Source of the DNA: DASUHT01 sp038230835
GTDB lineage: Bacteria > Actinomycetota > Thermoleophilia > Gaiellales > JAICJC01
Length of the DNA: 64,000 nt
NCBI GenBank assembly: GCA_038230835.1
Contig: JBBRMM010000003.1
Location: 62,001-126,000, forward strand
Direction of reading: 5' to 3'
Shown here: positions 51,184 to 59,871 of the stretch, piece after piece
How positions within the stretch are numbered: position 1 is the stretch's first letter
Layout: each line of letters starts with the position of its first letter
The notes under the pieces: generated by a model
Database searches by the model: none
What the model saw: only the letters and a program-made list of their open reading frames with translations
What the model was told of the DNA's origin: nothing
Program-made: the position numbers and the translations under genes

Positions 51184-52113
51184 CAGCTCGAGCACCTGCA
51201 GCGCCCACGGGTCGTAGCCCTCGCCGGTGGGACTCGGCTTGTACTGGCCGAAGGCGGGCGAACCGTTGGCCTGCACCACCGGGATCACCCGCGACCCGCG
51301 ACAGCCGATGCCCGGCCCGAACCACCACTCCAAGATGTCGTCGCGACCGCGCAGCCACATGTCGAACGGCGGCATCGACTGGCGCGCGTCCTCCTGGATC
51401 AGCGAGGTCAACGCGTCGATGTCGTAGCGCTCGAATGCCTCCACGTAGCGTCCCAGCAGCGCGCGGTCGGCCGCGTCGAGCGGCGGCACAGGATCAGCTG
51501 CGCTGACGTCGCCGGCCGCGAGCGTCGCCCGGGCGCGCTGCAGCGCGCTGTTGACCGAGGCCACGCTGGTGTCGAGCAGCTCCGCAACCTCGGCCGCCTT
51601 CCAGCGCAGCACCTCGCACAGGATCAGCACGGCCCGCTGGCGGGACGGCAGGTGCTGGAGCGCGGCGACGAATGCGAGCCGGATCGTGTCCCGGGCGACG
51701 GCGATGTCGGCGGGATCCCCGTCGTGGGCAACCAGCCCGTCGGGGATCGGCTGGATCCACGTCGTCTCGGGAAGCGTGTTCAGGTTTGACGGATCCGGGC
51801 TCTGCGCCGGCCCGAGATCCATCGGTTGCGCGCGGCGCTCCCTGCCGTTCAGCATGTCGAGGCAGACGTTGGTGGCGATCCGGTAGAGCCAGGAGCGCAG
51901 CGCCGCCCGGCCCTCGAAGCGATCGATGCCCCGCCAGGCGCGGATCAGCGTCTCCTGGACGGCGTCCTCTGCCTCGAACGGCGACCCGAGCATCCGGTAG
52001 CAGTAGCCCGTCAGCTCGCCCCGGTGCTGCTCGAGTCTGCCCTCCAACTCGTTGCCCCCGGACCTCAGCGTGAGCGGCGAATCGTGCACGAAGCTCATGA
52101 TACGGGCTGACAT
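51094..52113 (-). CDS. ECF RNA polymerase sigma factor with SnoaL-like C-terminal domain (TIGR02960 type)
   Basis: A 339-residue sigma factor. Region 2 is RGELTGYCYRMLGSPFEAEDAVQETLIRA with WRGIDRFEGRAALRSWLYRIATNVCLDML; region 4 is ALQHLPSRQRAVLILCEVLRWKAAEVAELL with SVASVNSALQRARATL. The C terminus (YVEAFERYDIDALTSLIQED, DILEWWFGPG) is an NTF2/SnoaL-like domain that regulates this sigma family without a separate anti-sigma. No anti-sigma gene is adjacent. It is convergent with the STAS gene. ATG 52098 is an alternative start. Confidence 0.88.
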   Translation of the reverse strand: MSARIMSFVHDSPLTLRSGGNELEGRLEQHRGELTGYCYRMLGSPFEAEDAVQETLIRAWRGIDRFEGRAALRSWLYRIATNVCLDMLNGRERRAQPMDLGPAQSPDPSNLNTLPETTWIQPIPDGLVAHDGDPADIAVARDTIRLAFVAALQHLPSRQRAVLILCEVLRWKAAEVAELLDTSVASVNSALQRARATLAAGDVSAADPVPPLDAADRALLGRYVEAFERYDIDALTSLIQEDARQSMPPFDMWLRGRDDILEWWFGPGIGCRGSRVIPVVQANGSPAFGQYKPSPTGEGYDPWALQVLELSAGRIVEFTFFLDTAALFPLFGLPARLDA

Positions 52114-52304
52114 CGACCGGACGCCACCTGGGTCGTACCGCCGCTCAGTGCCTCGGCCATTGAGACTGTCCTCTCGTACAGGGTTGCTCGCTGATCGTAG
52201 GACGGCGCGATGCGGGAAAACTCATCGCACCCGCCCGAACTGCGGCGACACTTCGACCTGAGACCGCGGCAAGGGTCCGGCCCTGACCGACCCCGAGCAC
52301 GCGG

Positions 52305-52310
52305 TACGAT
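52305..52310 (+). promoter_or_regulatory. -10 box TACGAT, leaderless start of cupin gene
   Basis: TACGAT ends exactly seven bases before ATG 52318 and no ribosome site is present, which suggests a leaderless mRNA. Confidence 0.5.
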
Positions 52311-52317
52311 CCCGGCT

Positions 52318-52707
52318 ATGGCGTACCACAACCTCCACTTGGACGAGCTCGAGTTCCAGGAGCGGCCGTACCGGCCGGACGACGCGCCCCGGACGGCCGC
52401 CAGCCTGACCGAGGCGCTCGGCCTCGAGAGCTCGCGCGCGACGGTCTGGCGGTACCCGCCCGGGGCGCGCGGCCGGCGCCACCGAGAGGGTGCTCAGGAG
52501 GAGGTGTTCGTCGTACTCGAAGGCACGATCACCATGGCCCTCGGCGAGCCGCCCGAGATGCTCGAACTGCCGGCCGGCGGGCTCGCCCGGGTCAGCGCCG
52601 GGACAGAGATCCAAGTGCGGAACGAGAGCGGGACGGTCGCGGTCGTGCTGATCTGGGGTGCCCCGGCGGTGACCGGCCAGGGCGAGATCCTCGACGACCT
52701 GCCCTAA
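52318..52707 (+). CDS. Cupin-domain protein
   Basis: A 129-residue single cupin. Motif 1 is YPPGARGRRHREGAQEEVFVVLEG (His and Glu ligands visible), motif 2 LPAGGLARVSAGTEIQVRNE. Proteins of this kind bind a metal and may be isomerases, dioxygenases or sensors; nothing points to one substrate. The ligase gene begins three bases after its stop, so the two are probably co-transcribed. Confidence 0.85.
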   Translation: MAYHNLHLDELEFQERPYRPDDAPRTAASLTEALGLESSRATVWRYPPGARGRRHREGAQEEVFVVLEGTITMALGEPPEMLELPAGGLARVSAGTEIQVRNESGTVAVVLIWGAPAVTGQGEILDDLP

Positions 52708-52710
52708 TAG

Positions 52711-54232
52711 ATGCTGCTGGCCGAGATCGCCGCCGCCTCGGACGATGTCCGCGCGGCCACCGCGCGCTCCGCGAAGATCGCCAGACTGGCCGACTGCATC
52801 GCGCGGCTCGCACCCGAGGAGTTGGCGGCGGGGGTCGCATTTCTGTCCGGCGAGCTTCGCCAGCGCCAGATCGGGGCCGGGTGGGCGGCGCTGCGTGACC
52901 TGCCGCCGCCCGCCGCCGATCCCAGCCTGAGCGTGCTCGATGTCGATACGGCCTTCGCCCGCATGGCGGTGGCCGCCGGCGCGGGCTCGCAGGGCGACCG
53001 GCGAAAGCTCTTGAACGAACTCTTCGCCGCGGCCACCGACCGGGAGCAGCACCTGCTGCGCGGACTGGTGGCCGGAGAGCTCCGGCAGGGGGCTCAGGCA
53101 GGAGTGCTGGTGGACGCGGTGGCGCGGGCGACCGGGGCGGGCACCGCGGACATCCGGCGGGCGCTGATGCTCCGCGGCGACCTCGGGATGGTCGCTGAGA
53201 TCGCACACAGCGGAGGCGGCGCGGGGCTGCGAGAACTGCGGATCGAGGTCGGGCGACCACTGCTGCCGATGCTCGCGCAGACCGCCGGCGACCTCGCCGG
53301 CGGCCTCGAACGGCTCGGCCCGGCCGCGATCGAGTGGAAGCTGGACGGCCCGCGTGTCCAGATCCACAAGTCGCCCGGCGCGGTGGCGGTGTTCACCCGC
53401 ACGCTGGACGACATCACCGAGCGGGTGCCCGAACTCGTGGCCGCCGCCGCGACTGTCGCCGCCGACACCGCTGTGCTAGACGGTGAGGCGATCGGTCTGC
53501 GCCCCGACGGCCGGCCGCTGCCGTTCCAGGTCACAGCACGCCGTATCGCGAGCACCCGGACCGTGGCCGGCATGGCCGACCGGATCCCGCTCAGCCTGGT
53601 GCTGTTCGACGCGTTGCACATCGACGGAGATGACCTGCTCGACCACGCGAGCGGCGATCGCTTTGCGGCTCTCGAGGCGGTCGCACCCGGGCTGATCGTG
53701 CCACGGTTGGTCGAGCCCGACCCGGAAGCCGCCGCCGCCTTCCTGGCCGACGCGCTGGCCCGCGGGCACGAGGGCGTGATGCTCAAGGCGCTCGATCAAC
53801 CTTACGAGTCCGGCCGCCGCGGAGCGGGCTGGCTGAAGCTGAAGCCGGCCCATACGCTCGACCTGGTGGTGCTGGCGGCGGAGTGGGGGCATTGGCCGGC
53901 GCACCGGCTCTCTGTCGAACCTGCACCTCGGCGCGCGCACCGCCGACGGCGGATTCGTGATGCTCGGCAAGACCTTCAAAGGTCTGACCGATCGGATGCT
54001 CGCCTGGCAGACGGAGCGCCTGCTCGAGCTCGAGGTCTCGCGTGACCGCACGACCGTGCACGTACACCCGGAGCTCGTGGTGGAGGTCGCGTTCGACGGT
54101 GTTCAGACCAGTCCGCGGTACCCGGGCGGAGTGGCGCTGCGCTTTGCGCGCGTCAAATCCCACCGGCCTGACAAACGCGCCCAGGACGCCGACACCATCG
54201 ATCAGGTGCTGGCCATCCACTCCGGCAGCTGA
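52711..54232 (+). CDS. ligB: ATP-dependent DNA ligase (LigB type) with a one-base frameshift
   Basis: The first 394 residues match a LigD/LigB-type ATP ligase: an N-terminal DNA-binding domain, then the adenylation site EWKLDGPRVQIHK with the nucleotidyl lysine K210, TAVLDGEAIGLRPDG and the C-terminal motif GAGWLKLKPAHTLDLVVLAAEWGH. After that the frame breaks and would end at 54045. Removing one T at 53892/53893 restores GRRTGSLSNLHLGART and the OB domain GGFVMLGKTFKGLTDRML up to 54232, giving about 506 residues, the normal size of actinobacterial LigB. It seals nicks using ATP, probably in repair. The shift may be real or a sequencing error. Confidence 0.85.
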
Positions 54233-54240
54233 GCAGCCGC

Positions 54241-55425
54241 TCACCAGGCCTGGGTGGACCGCTCGAACCGCCGGTCGAGCGCGAACGGGTTGTCGCCCGC
54301 GTCCCGCGAGCCCACGATCAACTCGGCGAGCAGCGCCGCACCGCCCGGCCCGGCCATCACTCCGTGACCGCTGTAGCCGGTGTTCACCCACAGCCCGTCG
54401 ACCCCTGTCGTCCCGATCAGCGGACGCTGGTCAGGGGTCATCGTGTACTGGCCCGCCTGCACGGCCCATGAGCACGCGTTGCGCTCCCACACATCGCGCC
54501 AGAACGGCGCCGTCCGGGCAGCGGCGTGCGGCGAGTCGGGATCGAGCAGGCGGTCGGCAAAGGCCGGGTCGACCTCCACCACGTCGGCCGGCTCCCCCGG
54601 CTGCTCGTCGGCGTCAGGGTGCAGCAGGTAGGCGCCGGCCGGCGTCGGACGCCAATGGGTGCCGGTGTCCTCGTCGATCGTCATCGGCGCATCCGCCGGT
54701 ACCTCGGGCACGTCCCACAGGACGACCCGCTGGCGGCGGACGGCGTGCACGGGCAGCCCGACACCGGCCAACCGGGCCACATGTCCCGAAAGCGGCCCAC
54801 ACGCGATCACCGCGGCCTGACATGAGATCGGCCCGGCGGTGGTCTCGACCGCGACCAGCCGGCCACCTGAGACCACCAACCCGTGCACTCGGCAGCCGGT
54901 CACGACCGGCTGCCCGGCGGCCTCGAGCAGCCCCATCGTGATCGAGCGCGGATCGATCAGCCCGTCGGCCGCGCGAAACCGAGCCGAGATGACGTCCTCG
55001 TCGACCCACGGAAAGCGGTCGCCCAACTCGCCGCGGCCCAGCAGCTCGATCCCTGTGATCCCCCACTGCCGCTGCCGGCCGACCAGGTCACGCTGCTGCT
55101 CGGCACGGGCCGGATCGGTCGTCAACCACAGATACCCCTGCTCCACCAGTCCCGAACCGTGGGTGGTCTGGCCGGTCTCGTCGGCGAACCGCCGGTACAG
55201 GTCGAGCGATCGCTGTACCAGCCCAAGCTCGTCGCGATGTTCGAGCTGGAGCCGGTACCCGCCCGCCGCCACGGCTGTTGTCAGCATGCCCGGAGCGGCC
55301 CGCGCCTCCACGACCACGCACGAGATGCCCGCTCGCGACACGAAAAACGCGGTGGCCGCTCCCACGATGCCGGCGCCGATCACCACCAGCCCCGCTCGTC
55401 TGGGAGGATCCCGCTGCGAGCCCAC
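54241..55425 (-). CDS. FAD-dependent amino-acid oxidase family protein (DAO type)
   Basis: GTG 55425 gives 394 residues. The FAD-binding GxGxxG site is LVVIGAGIVGAATAFFVSRAG followed by CVVVEAR. The C-terminal motif YTMTPDQRPLIG and NTGYSGHGVM are typical of the D-amino-acid oxidase/sarcosine oxidase beta-like group, which oxidises secondary or D-amino acids. It is divergent from a DHDPS-family gene only 21 bases away, suggesting a shared catabolic path, for example of proline derivatives; the substrate cannot be read from sequence. Further upstream in-frame codons exist but have no support. Confidence 0.85.
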   Translation of the reverse strand: MGSQRDPPRRAGLVVIGAGIVGAATAFFVSRAGISCVVVEARAAPGMLTTAVAAGGYRLQLEHRDELGLVQRSLDLYRRFADETGQTTHGSGLVEQGYLWLTTDPARAEQQRDLVGRQRQWGITGIELLGRGELGDRFPWVDEDVISARFRAADGLIDPRSITMGLLEAAGQPVVTGCRVHGLVVSGGRLVAVETTAGPISCQAAVIACGPLSGHVARLAGVGLPVHAVRRQRVVLWDVPEVPADAPMTIDEDTGTHWRPTPAGAYLLHPDADEQPGEPADVVEVDPAFADRLLDPDSPHAAARTAPFWRDVWERNACSWAVQAGQYTMTPDQRPLIGTTGVDGLWVNTGYSGHGVMAGPGGAALLAELIVGSRDAGDNPFALDRRFERSTQAW

Positions 55426-55446
55426 GGGCGCTATGCTCGCACACGG
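55426..55446. promoter_or_regulatory. Short divergent promoter region
   Basis: The two divergent genes start 21 bases apart. TATGCT (55432-55437) ends nine bases before ATG 55447, so the DHDPS-family mRNA is nearly leaderless; the promoters must overlap both coding starts. Confidence 0.4.
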
Positions 55447-56253
55447 ATGCCGCCCCTGCTCCTCGCCGCCGCGGTGACGCCGCTTTGCGACGGCGGCGAC
55501 GCGGTCGACGAGGCGGCCATCGAGCCGCTCACACGGTTCGTGCGATCCGGCGGCGTGGATGGTGTGTTCTGCTGCGGGACGACCGGCGAGGGCGTCCTGC
55601 TCTCGAGCGCCGAGCGGCAACGGGTGGCCGAGCTCTTCCGCTCTGCCTGCGACGGACGCCTGATCGTGCACGCCGGGAGCCAGACAACCGCCGCCACCGA
55701 GGCATTGGCCGCGCACGCCGCGGCCATCGGTGCCGACGGCGTGGCGGTGATCCCGCCTCCGTACTACGCGCTCGACGACCGGGCGCTGGCCGACCACCTG
55801 TGCGCCGCCGCGGCGGCCTGTGCCCCGACGCCGTTCTATGCGTACGCGTTCACCGCCCGAAGCGGCTACCCGCTGTCCCCCGACGTCGTGCGTCGCGTCG
55901 GCGAGCGCGCGTCCAATCTGGCCGGCCTCAAGGTGTCAGAAGCACCGTTCTCGGCGGTCGCGCCGTACCTCGACCTCGGCCTGCCGGTGCTGGTCGGGTC
56001 GGAGCCGCTGATCCCACAGGCCCTGGCCGCGGGTGCCGCCGGGTCGGTGTCCGGCCTGGCATCGGCCTTCCCCGCCGAGGTGGCGGCCGTGCTCCGTGAC
56101 CCCACACCGGAGGGCGGCGAGCGGTTGAAGGCTTTGCGCGATCCGCTCCAGGAACGCGGGTTCATCGCCGCGCTCAAGGTCGAGTTGGGCCGCCTCGGCG
56201 TCCCGGTTTCCCCCGACGTTCGCCGCCCGCTACGTTCGCTGGCCGAAGGCTAA
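55447..56253 (+). CDS. Dihydrodipicolinate synthase/N-acetylneuraminate lyase family protein
   Basis: A 268-residue TIM-barrel aldolase. CCGTTGEGVLLSSAER is the family's substrate-binding motif (GTTGEG 44-49), the catalytic tyrosine is in FYAYAF (Y131/Y133) and the Schiff-base lysine in AGLKVSEAP (K162). The sequence is shorter than DapA (about 290) and the canonical NxPxRTG block is changed to AFTARSGY, so it is probably not the lysine-pathway enzyme but a catabolic lyase or dehydratase. It is divergent from an FAD oxidase and six bases before the AlkZ-related gene. Confidence 0.82.
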   Translation: MPPLLLAAAVTPLCDGGDAVDEAAIEPLTRFVRSGGVDGVFCCGTTGEGVLLSSAERQRVAELFRSACDGRLIVHAGSQTTAATEALAAHAAAIGADGVAVIPPPYYALDDRALADHLCAAAAACAPTPFYAYAFTARSGYPLSPDVVRRVGERASNLAGLKVSEAPFSAVAPYLDLGLPVLVGSEPLIPQALAAGAAGSVSGLASAFPAEVAAVLRDPTPEGGERLKALRDPLQERGFIAALKVELGRLGVPVSPDVRRPLRSLAEG

Positions 56254-56258
56254 CAGCG

Positions 56259-57044
56259 GTGGCCGGGCCCACCCTGCCGGACCTGCTCGAACGACGCAGG
56301 CACGAGTGCCGCCTGACCCCTGATCGTGCACTCGCGTCCCTCGACGACGCGTCCGGCTTCCTGCACGACAGAGGGCTGCTCACGCGCACCGAGGACTCGG
56401 CGCTGCCGAGTCTATTCACGGCGTGCCATGAGCCGCCGTACGCCGCGGGACGCGGCGGCTTTGCCGAGTGGCCGGCGACCAAGTACCCCTGGTTCTCGGC
56501 TCTCGGTCAGCAGGATGGGGTGTACGAGCTGCGAATCCATCGGGGCAAGAGCGTGCTTCTCACCTCCCGGACGGCCGCCCTGGCCGATCCGGTCTGCCGC
56601 GAGGAGCTCGCCCGGCACGAAGGACGAGAGGACGCCGCGGGTCGGCTGCTGGGCCTGCTGGCCGAGGCCGGCCCGGCGGCACTCGACGATCTCAAGCTCG
56701 AGCTGGACTGGACCGCGGCTCGCATGCGATCGGTACGGGCGGGGCTGGAGCGAGCCGGGGCGGTCGTCAGCCGGTCGGTGACGGTCGCCGCCGGAGGCGC
56801 CGGCCACGTGCACTCGAGCGTCCTCTACCGCTGGGATCAGGTGTTCCCCCATCCATCGGCTGTGGGAGGCATCGACGACCTCCTGGTGGCGAGCCTCCGC
56901 GCGGCGGTGGTGGCCCCGGAGCCCGAGCCCGAGCGATGGTTCGCATGGGGCGCGAGCCGGGTCGCCGGCCGGGTTGCCCGCCTGATCGACGAAGGCCGGA
57001 TCCACCGACCACAGCCAGGTTGGGTGACGGCTGCGGTCGCATAG
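56259..57044 (+). CDS. AlkZ-related winged-helix DNA glycosylase-like protein
   Basis: A 261-residue protein of the AlkZ-related group: DLLERRRHECRLTPDRALASL, FLHDRGLLTRTEDSALPSLF, ACHEPPY, FAEWPATKYPWFSAL, and tandem winged-helix segments (AAGRLLGLLAEAGPAALDDL, GLERAGAVVSRSV). AlkZ enzymes remove alkylated or crosslinked bases; members of this shorter group are not characterised in detail and the catalytic QxQ motif of AlkZ is not seen. It follows the DHDPS-family gene by five bases and converges on the ArsR gene. Confidence 0.7.
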   Translation: MAGPTLPDLLERRRHECRLTPDRALASLDDASGFLHDRGLLTRTEDSALPSLFTACHEPPYAAGRGGFAEWPATKYPWFSALGQQDGVYELRIHRGKSVLLTSRTAALADPVCREELARHEGREDAAGRLLGLLAEAGPAALDDLKLELDWTAARMRSVRAGLERAGAVVSRSVTVAAGGAGHVHSSVLYRWDQVFPHPSAVGGIDDLLVASLRAAVVAPEPEPERWFAWGASRVAGRVARLIDEGRIHRPQPGWVTAAVA

Positions 57045-57053
57045 ACGACCGCA

Positions 57054-57356
57054 TCACCGGCCGAGCGGCACCTCGCGATCGAGCGTCTCCAGCAGCGCCC
57101 GCACCTGCGTGATCGCGGCGTCGTCCAGCGAGTAGCAGATCTGTGTACCCCGCCGCACCGTCCGCACGAGCCCGGCCTCGCGCAGCACGCGCAGGTGCTG
57201 GCTGACCGTTGGCTGGCTCACCTGGAACACGTCGGCGAAGTCGCAGGCACACGTCTCGGGCTCCCGAGCCAGTCGCACGGCGATGCCCAGCCGGACAGGA
57301 TGTCCGAGAGCTTTGAACTGCCGGGCGGCGGCGGGAACGGCGGCTTGCGTCTGCAT
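57054..57356 (-). CDS. ArsR/SmtB-family metal-responsive-type repressor
   Basis: A 100-residue winged-helix repressor: FKALGHPVRLGIAVRLAREPE, the CACDF site (C36, C38) like the metal box of ArsR/SmtB, the recognition helix VSQPTVSQHLRVLREAGLV and wing RRGTQICYSL. It is divergent from the transketolase genes and probably controls them and itself through the palindrome at 57369-57378. The C-x-C pair suggests a thiol or metal signal, which is odd for a sugar enzyme operon. Confidence 0.85.
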   Translation of the reverse strand: MQTQAAVPAAARQFKALGHPVRLGIAVRLAREPETCACDFADVFQVSQPTVSQHLRVLREAGLVRTVRRGTQICYSLDDAAITQVRALLETLDREVPLGR

Positions 57357-57365
57357 GCCAGGCAG

Positions 57366-57391
57366 TATATCGTACGATTCCTATATAGGAG
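57366..57391. promoter_or_regulatory. ArsR operator candidate and transketolase ribosome site
   Basis: ATCGTACGAT (57369-57378) is a perfect palindrome inside a wider TATATC...CTATATA symmetric stretch in the 42-base divergent gap. AGGAG (57387-57391) lies seven bases before the transketolase ATG. Confidence 0.5.
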
Positions 57392-57398
57392 ATTGCCA

Positions 57399-58073
57399 AT
57401 GGATATGCCGACCACCCGACGCCTACTCGCCCTCGTCGTGGGCGACGAGAAGCACAGTGATTCCAGCCGGTCGACGATGGTGCCGCTGATCTCGCTGTAC
57501 GCAGACGTGCTCCGCCACGACCCCGCCGATCCAGGCTGGGACGGACGCGACCGGTTCATCCTCAGCAAGGGTCACGGATGCGCCGCGTTCTACGCGGTGC
57601 TTGCGGCCAGCGGCTATTTCCCCGAGTCGTGGCTTGCGGGGTTCATGACCCGCGGCAACCCACTCGGCTCGCATCCCGACCGCACACTCGTGCCCGGTGT
57701 GGAGGCCTCGACCGGATCGCTTGGGCACGGGCTGCCGATGGCGATCGGCGTCGCCCTCGCCCTACGTGCGCGCGGCGGCGGCCAGCGCGTGTTCTGCCTC
57801 ACCGGGGACGCCGAGCTGAACGAGGGCTCGAACTGGGAGGCGATCATGCTGGCGCCGGTGCTCGAACTCGCGAACCTGACCCTGCTTGCGATCGACAATG
57901 GCTCGAGCTCGATTCCGATGGCGCCGTGGGAAGAGCGCCTGGGCACGTTCGGGTGGGATGTCGAGGTGGTGCCCGGCCAGGATCGCGAATCGCTCACTCG
58001 AGCACTCGCGGCAACCCCGAACGGGCGTCCTCGAGTGGTCGTCGCCGATGCCCGCGAGCAGGCGGCTGCATGA
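57399..58073 (+). CDS. Transketolase, N-terminal (TPP-binding) subunit
   Basis: ATG 57399 with AGGAG seven bases before; 224 residues. The thiamine diphosphate motif is FCLTGDAELNEGSNWEAIM with D137 to N168 (AIDNGSS), and upstream ILSKGHGCAAFYAVLA and GSLGHGLPMAIG are conserved. This is the N-terminal half of a split transketolase. It carries out two-carbon transfer between sugars together with the next gene, with which it overlaps by four bases. It is regulated by the divergent ArsR-type gene, an unusual link. Confidence 0.87.
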   Translation: MDMPTTRRLLALVVGDEKHSDSSRSTMVPLISLYADVLRHDPADPGWDGRDRFILSKGHGCAAFYAVLAASGYFPESWLAGFMTRGNPLGSHPDRTLVPGVEASTGSLGHGLPMAIGVALALRARGGGQRVFCLTGDAELNEGSNWEAIMLAPVLELANLTLLAIDNGSSSIPMAPWEERLGTFGWDVEVVPGQDRESLTRALAATPNGRPRVVVADAREQAAA

Positions 58074-58963
58074 TGCGAGCGACCGCGATCCGCACCGCAT
58101 CAGAGCTCGTGCTGGAGGACGAACGGGTGGCCATGGTGTTGGCCGAGATCAGCCTGACGCAGGCGGCCGACGCGCTCGCGCGCGCTCCTCTGCGAGTGGT
58201 CAACGTCGGCATCATGGAGCAGACCGCGGTCGGCGTCGCCGCCGGGCTCGCGCTCGAGGGCATGCACCCGATCGTGCACACGATCACGCCCTTCCTGGTC
58301 GAACGGCCGTACGAGCAGCTGAAGGTCGACTTCGGCTACCAGCGGCTGGGCGGCAGCTTCATCTCGACCGGGGCCTCGTATGACTATTCCACGGAGGGCG
58401 GGACGCATCACTCCCCCGGCGACGTGCACGCACTGCTGGCGATCCCTGGCTTCGAGGTGCTCGTCCCCGGTCACCCGGCGGAGGTGGAGCAGCTGCTCCG
58501 GGCCACGTATGCCAACGGGCGGCCGACCTACCTGCGCACATCGGTCGCGGCCAACGCCGAGCCCAGAGACGTCGTTCCCGGACGGCTCGAAGTCGTCCGC
58601 CGGGGAGCGCGCGGGACGGTGGTGGCCGTCGGGCCGATGCTCGAGCGTGCGCTGCCGGCGGCCACGGAGCTCGATCTGACCGTCCTCTACGCCACCAGCA
58701 TCGAACCGTTCGACGCCGCGAGGCTGCGGCTGGAGGCCGCCGATCACGAGCTCGTGGTCGCCGTCGAACCGTTCTACGAGGGCACGCTGGCCCGCACCCT
58801 GGCCGAGGCTCTGGCCGGTCGGCCGGCACGGATCGGGTCGATCGGCGTACCACGGGCATTCCTGTCCACCTACGGGACGGTGGCCGAGCTCGACCGAGAT
58901 CTGGGCATGGACGAGGCGGGTGTCCGCCAGGCGCTCGTCAGGTGGTTCGCAGAACCCGCGTGA
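58070..58963 (+). CDS. Transketolase, C-terminal (pyrimidine-binding) subunit
   Basis: A 297-residue protein with the transketolase pyrimidine domain: VVNVGIMEQTAVGVAAGLAL (catalytic glutamate in GIMEQ), TITPFLVERPYEQLKVDF, THHSPGDVHALLAIPGFEVLVPG, then a C-terminal domain (GRLEVVRRGARGTVVAVGPMLERAL). It completes the split enzyme with the previous gene. The last 26 bases overlap the convergent nitrilase gene. Confidence 0.87.
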   Translation: MMRATAIRTASELVLEDERVAMVLAEISLTQAADALARAPLRVVNVGIMEQTAVGVAAGLALEGMHPIVHTITPFLVERPYEQLKVDFGYQRLGGSFISTGASYDYSTEGGTHHSPGDVHALLAIPGFEVLVPGHPAEVEQLLRATYANGRPTYLRTSVAANAEPRDVVPGRLEVVRRGARGTVVAVGPMLERALPAATELDLTVLYATSIEPFDAARLRLEAADHELVVAVEPFYEGTLARTLAEALAGRPARIGSIGVPRAFLSTYGTVAELDRDLGMDEAGVRQALVRWFAEPA

Positions 58964-59846
58964 GCGCATCCTCGCGGCTGTAGTGGCCGACCACGTCGAA
59001 GCCCTGCTTTGCACGCAGACCGGCCCGCAGGTCGCAGTCGACCACGAGCATCCCCTCCTCGCCGTACAGCGGTCCAGCGGCCACCTCGCCCCCCGGGGCA
59101 ACGATCACGGTCCCGCCGCGGGCGAACTCGTCGGGGCGGTCGGCGGGTAGCTCGACCGGGAAGTCGGCCGGGAACTGATCACGATGGACGTACTGGCTGA
59201 CGCCGACCACCCAGGCCCCCGATTCGAACGCGATCGCGCGCATCAACGCCGTCCACACGTCGCGGTCGTCCATGGTCGGCGCAACCCAGATCTGCGGCCC
59301 GCCGCGGTACATCGCGTAGCGGGCCAGCGGCATCGCGTTCTCCCAGCACAGCAGACCTCCGATGCGGCCCACAAGCGTATCCACCACATCCAGGTCGGCG
59401 CCCGAGCCCTGGCCGTGGAAGAGCCGCTCGTGGTGGGTCGGCATCAGCTTGCGATGTGTGTGGAGCAGGCCGGCCGGCCCGAACACCAGCAACGTGTTGT
59501 AGAGCGTCCCGGGACGGTGGCTCTCGCGCTCGTTGACCCCGATCGCGCAGTGCACGTCGTGCTCTGCGCACGCGTCGGCGATCCGCCCGGTCAACGGGCC
59601 GGGCACGTCCACCGCGCTCGTCCACATGCGCTCCAGCAGATCGGTCTGACGAGCACCCCAGTCGGACACCGTCAACCACGACTTGGGGTAGAAGGAGACG
59701 AAGCACTCCGGGAATACCACCAACTGTGCGCCGCGGGCCGCCGCCCGTCCGATCAGCTCGACGGCCTTTTCCACCGACGCCTCCCCGTCGAGCATGACCG
59801 GCGTGGCCTGGACCGCGGCAACCCGGATCGGCTCGAGCACGGTCAC
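58938..59846 (-). CDS. Nitrilase-family carbon-nitrogen hydrolase
   Basis: GTG 59846 gives 302 residues. The catalytic triad is complete: Glu47 (LVVFPECFVSFYP), Lys133 (HRKLMPTHHER) and Cys167 (GGLLCWENAMPLAR). The block around the cysteine, CWENAMPLARYAMYRGG, is that of aliphatic nitrilases or cyanide-hydratase-like enzymes rather than amidases. It hydrolyses nitriles to acids and ammonia, substrate unknown. It lies 25 bases after a FadR-type regulator gene on the same strand. Confidence 0.87.
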   Translation of the reverse strand: MTVLEPIRVAAVQATPVMLDGEASVEKAVELIGRAAARGAQLVVFPECFVSFYPKSWLTVSDWGARQTDLLERMWTSAVDVPGPLTGRIADACAEHDVHCAIGVNERESHRPGTLYNTLLVFGPAGLLHTHRKLMPTHHERLFHGQGSGADLDVVDTLVGRIGGLLCWENAMPLARYAMYRGGPQIWVAPTMDDRDVWTALMRAIAFESGAWVVGVSQYVHRDQFPADFPVELPADRPDEFARGGTVIVAPGGEVAAGPLYGEEGMLVVDCDLRAGLRAKQGFDVVGHYSREDALTRVLRTT

Positions 59847-59871
59847 GCCGGCCAGGCTCGCATGCCCGAGG

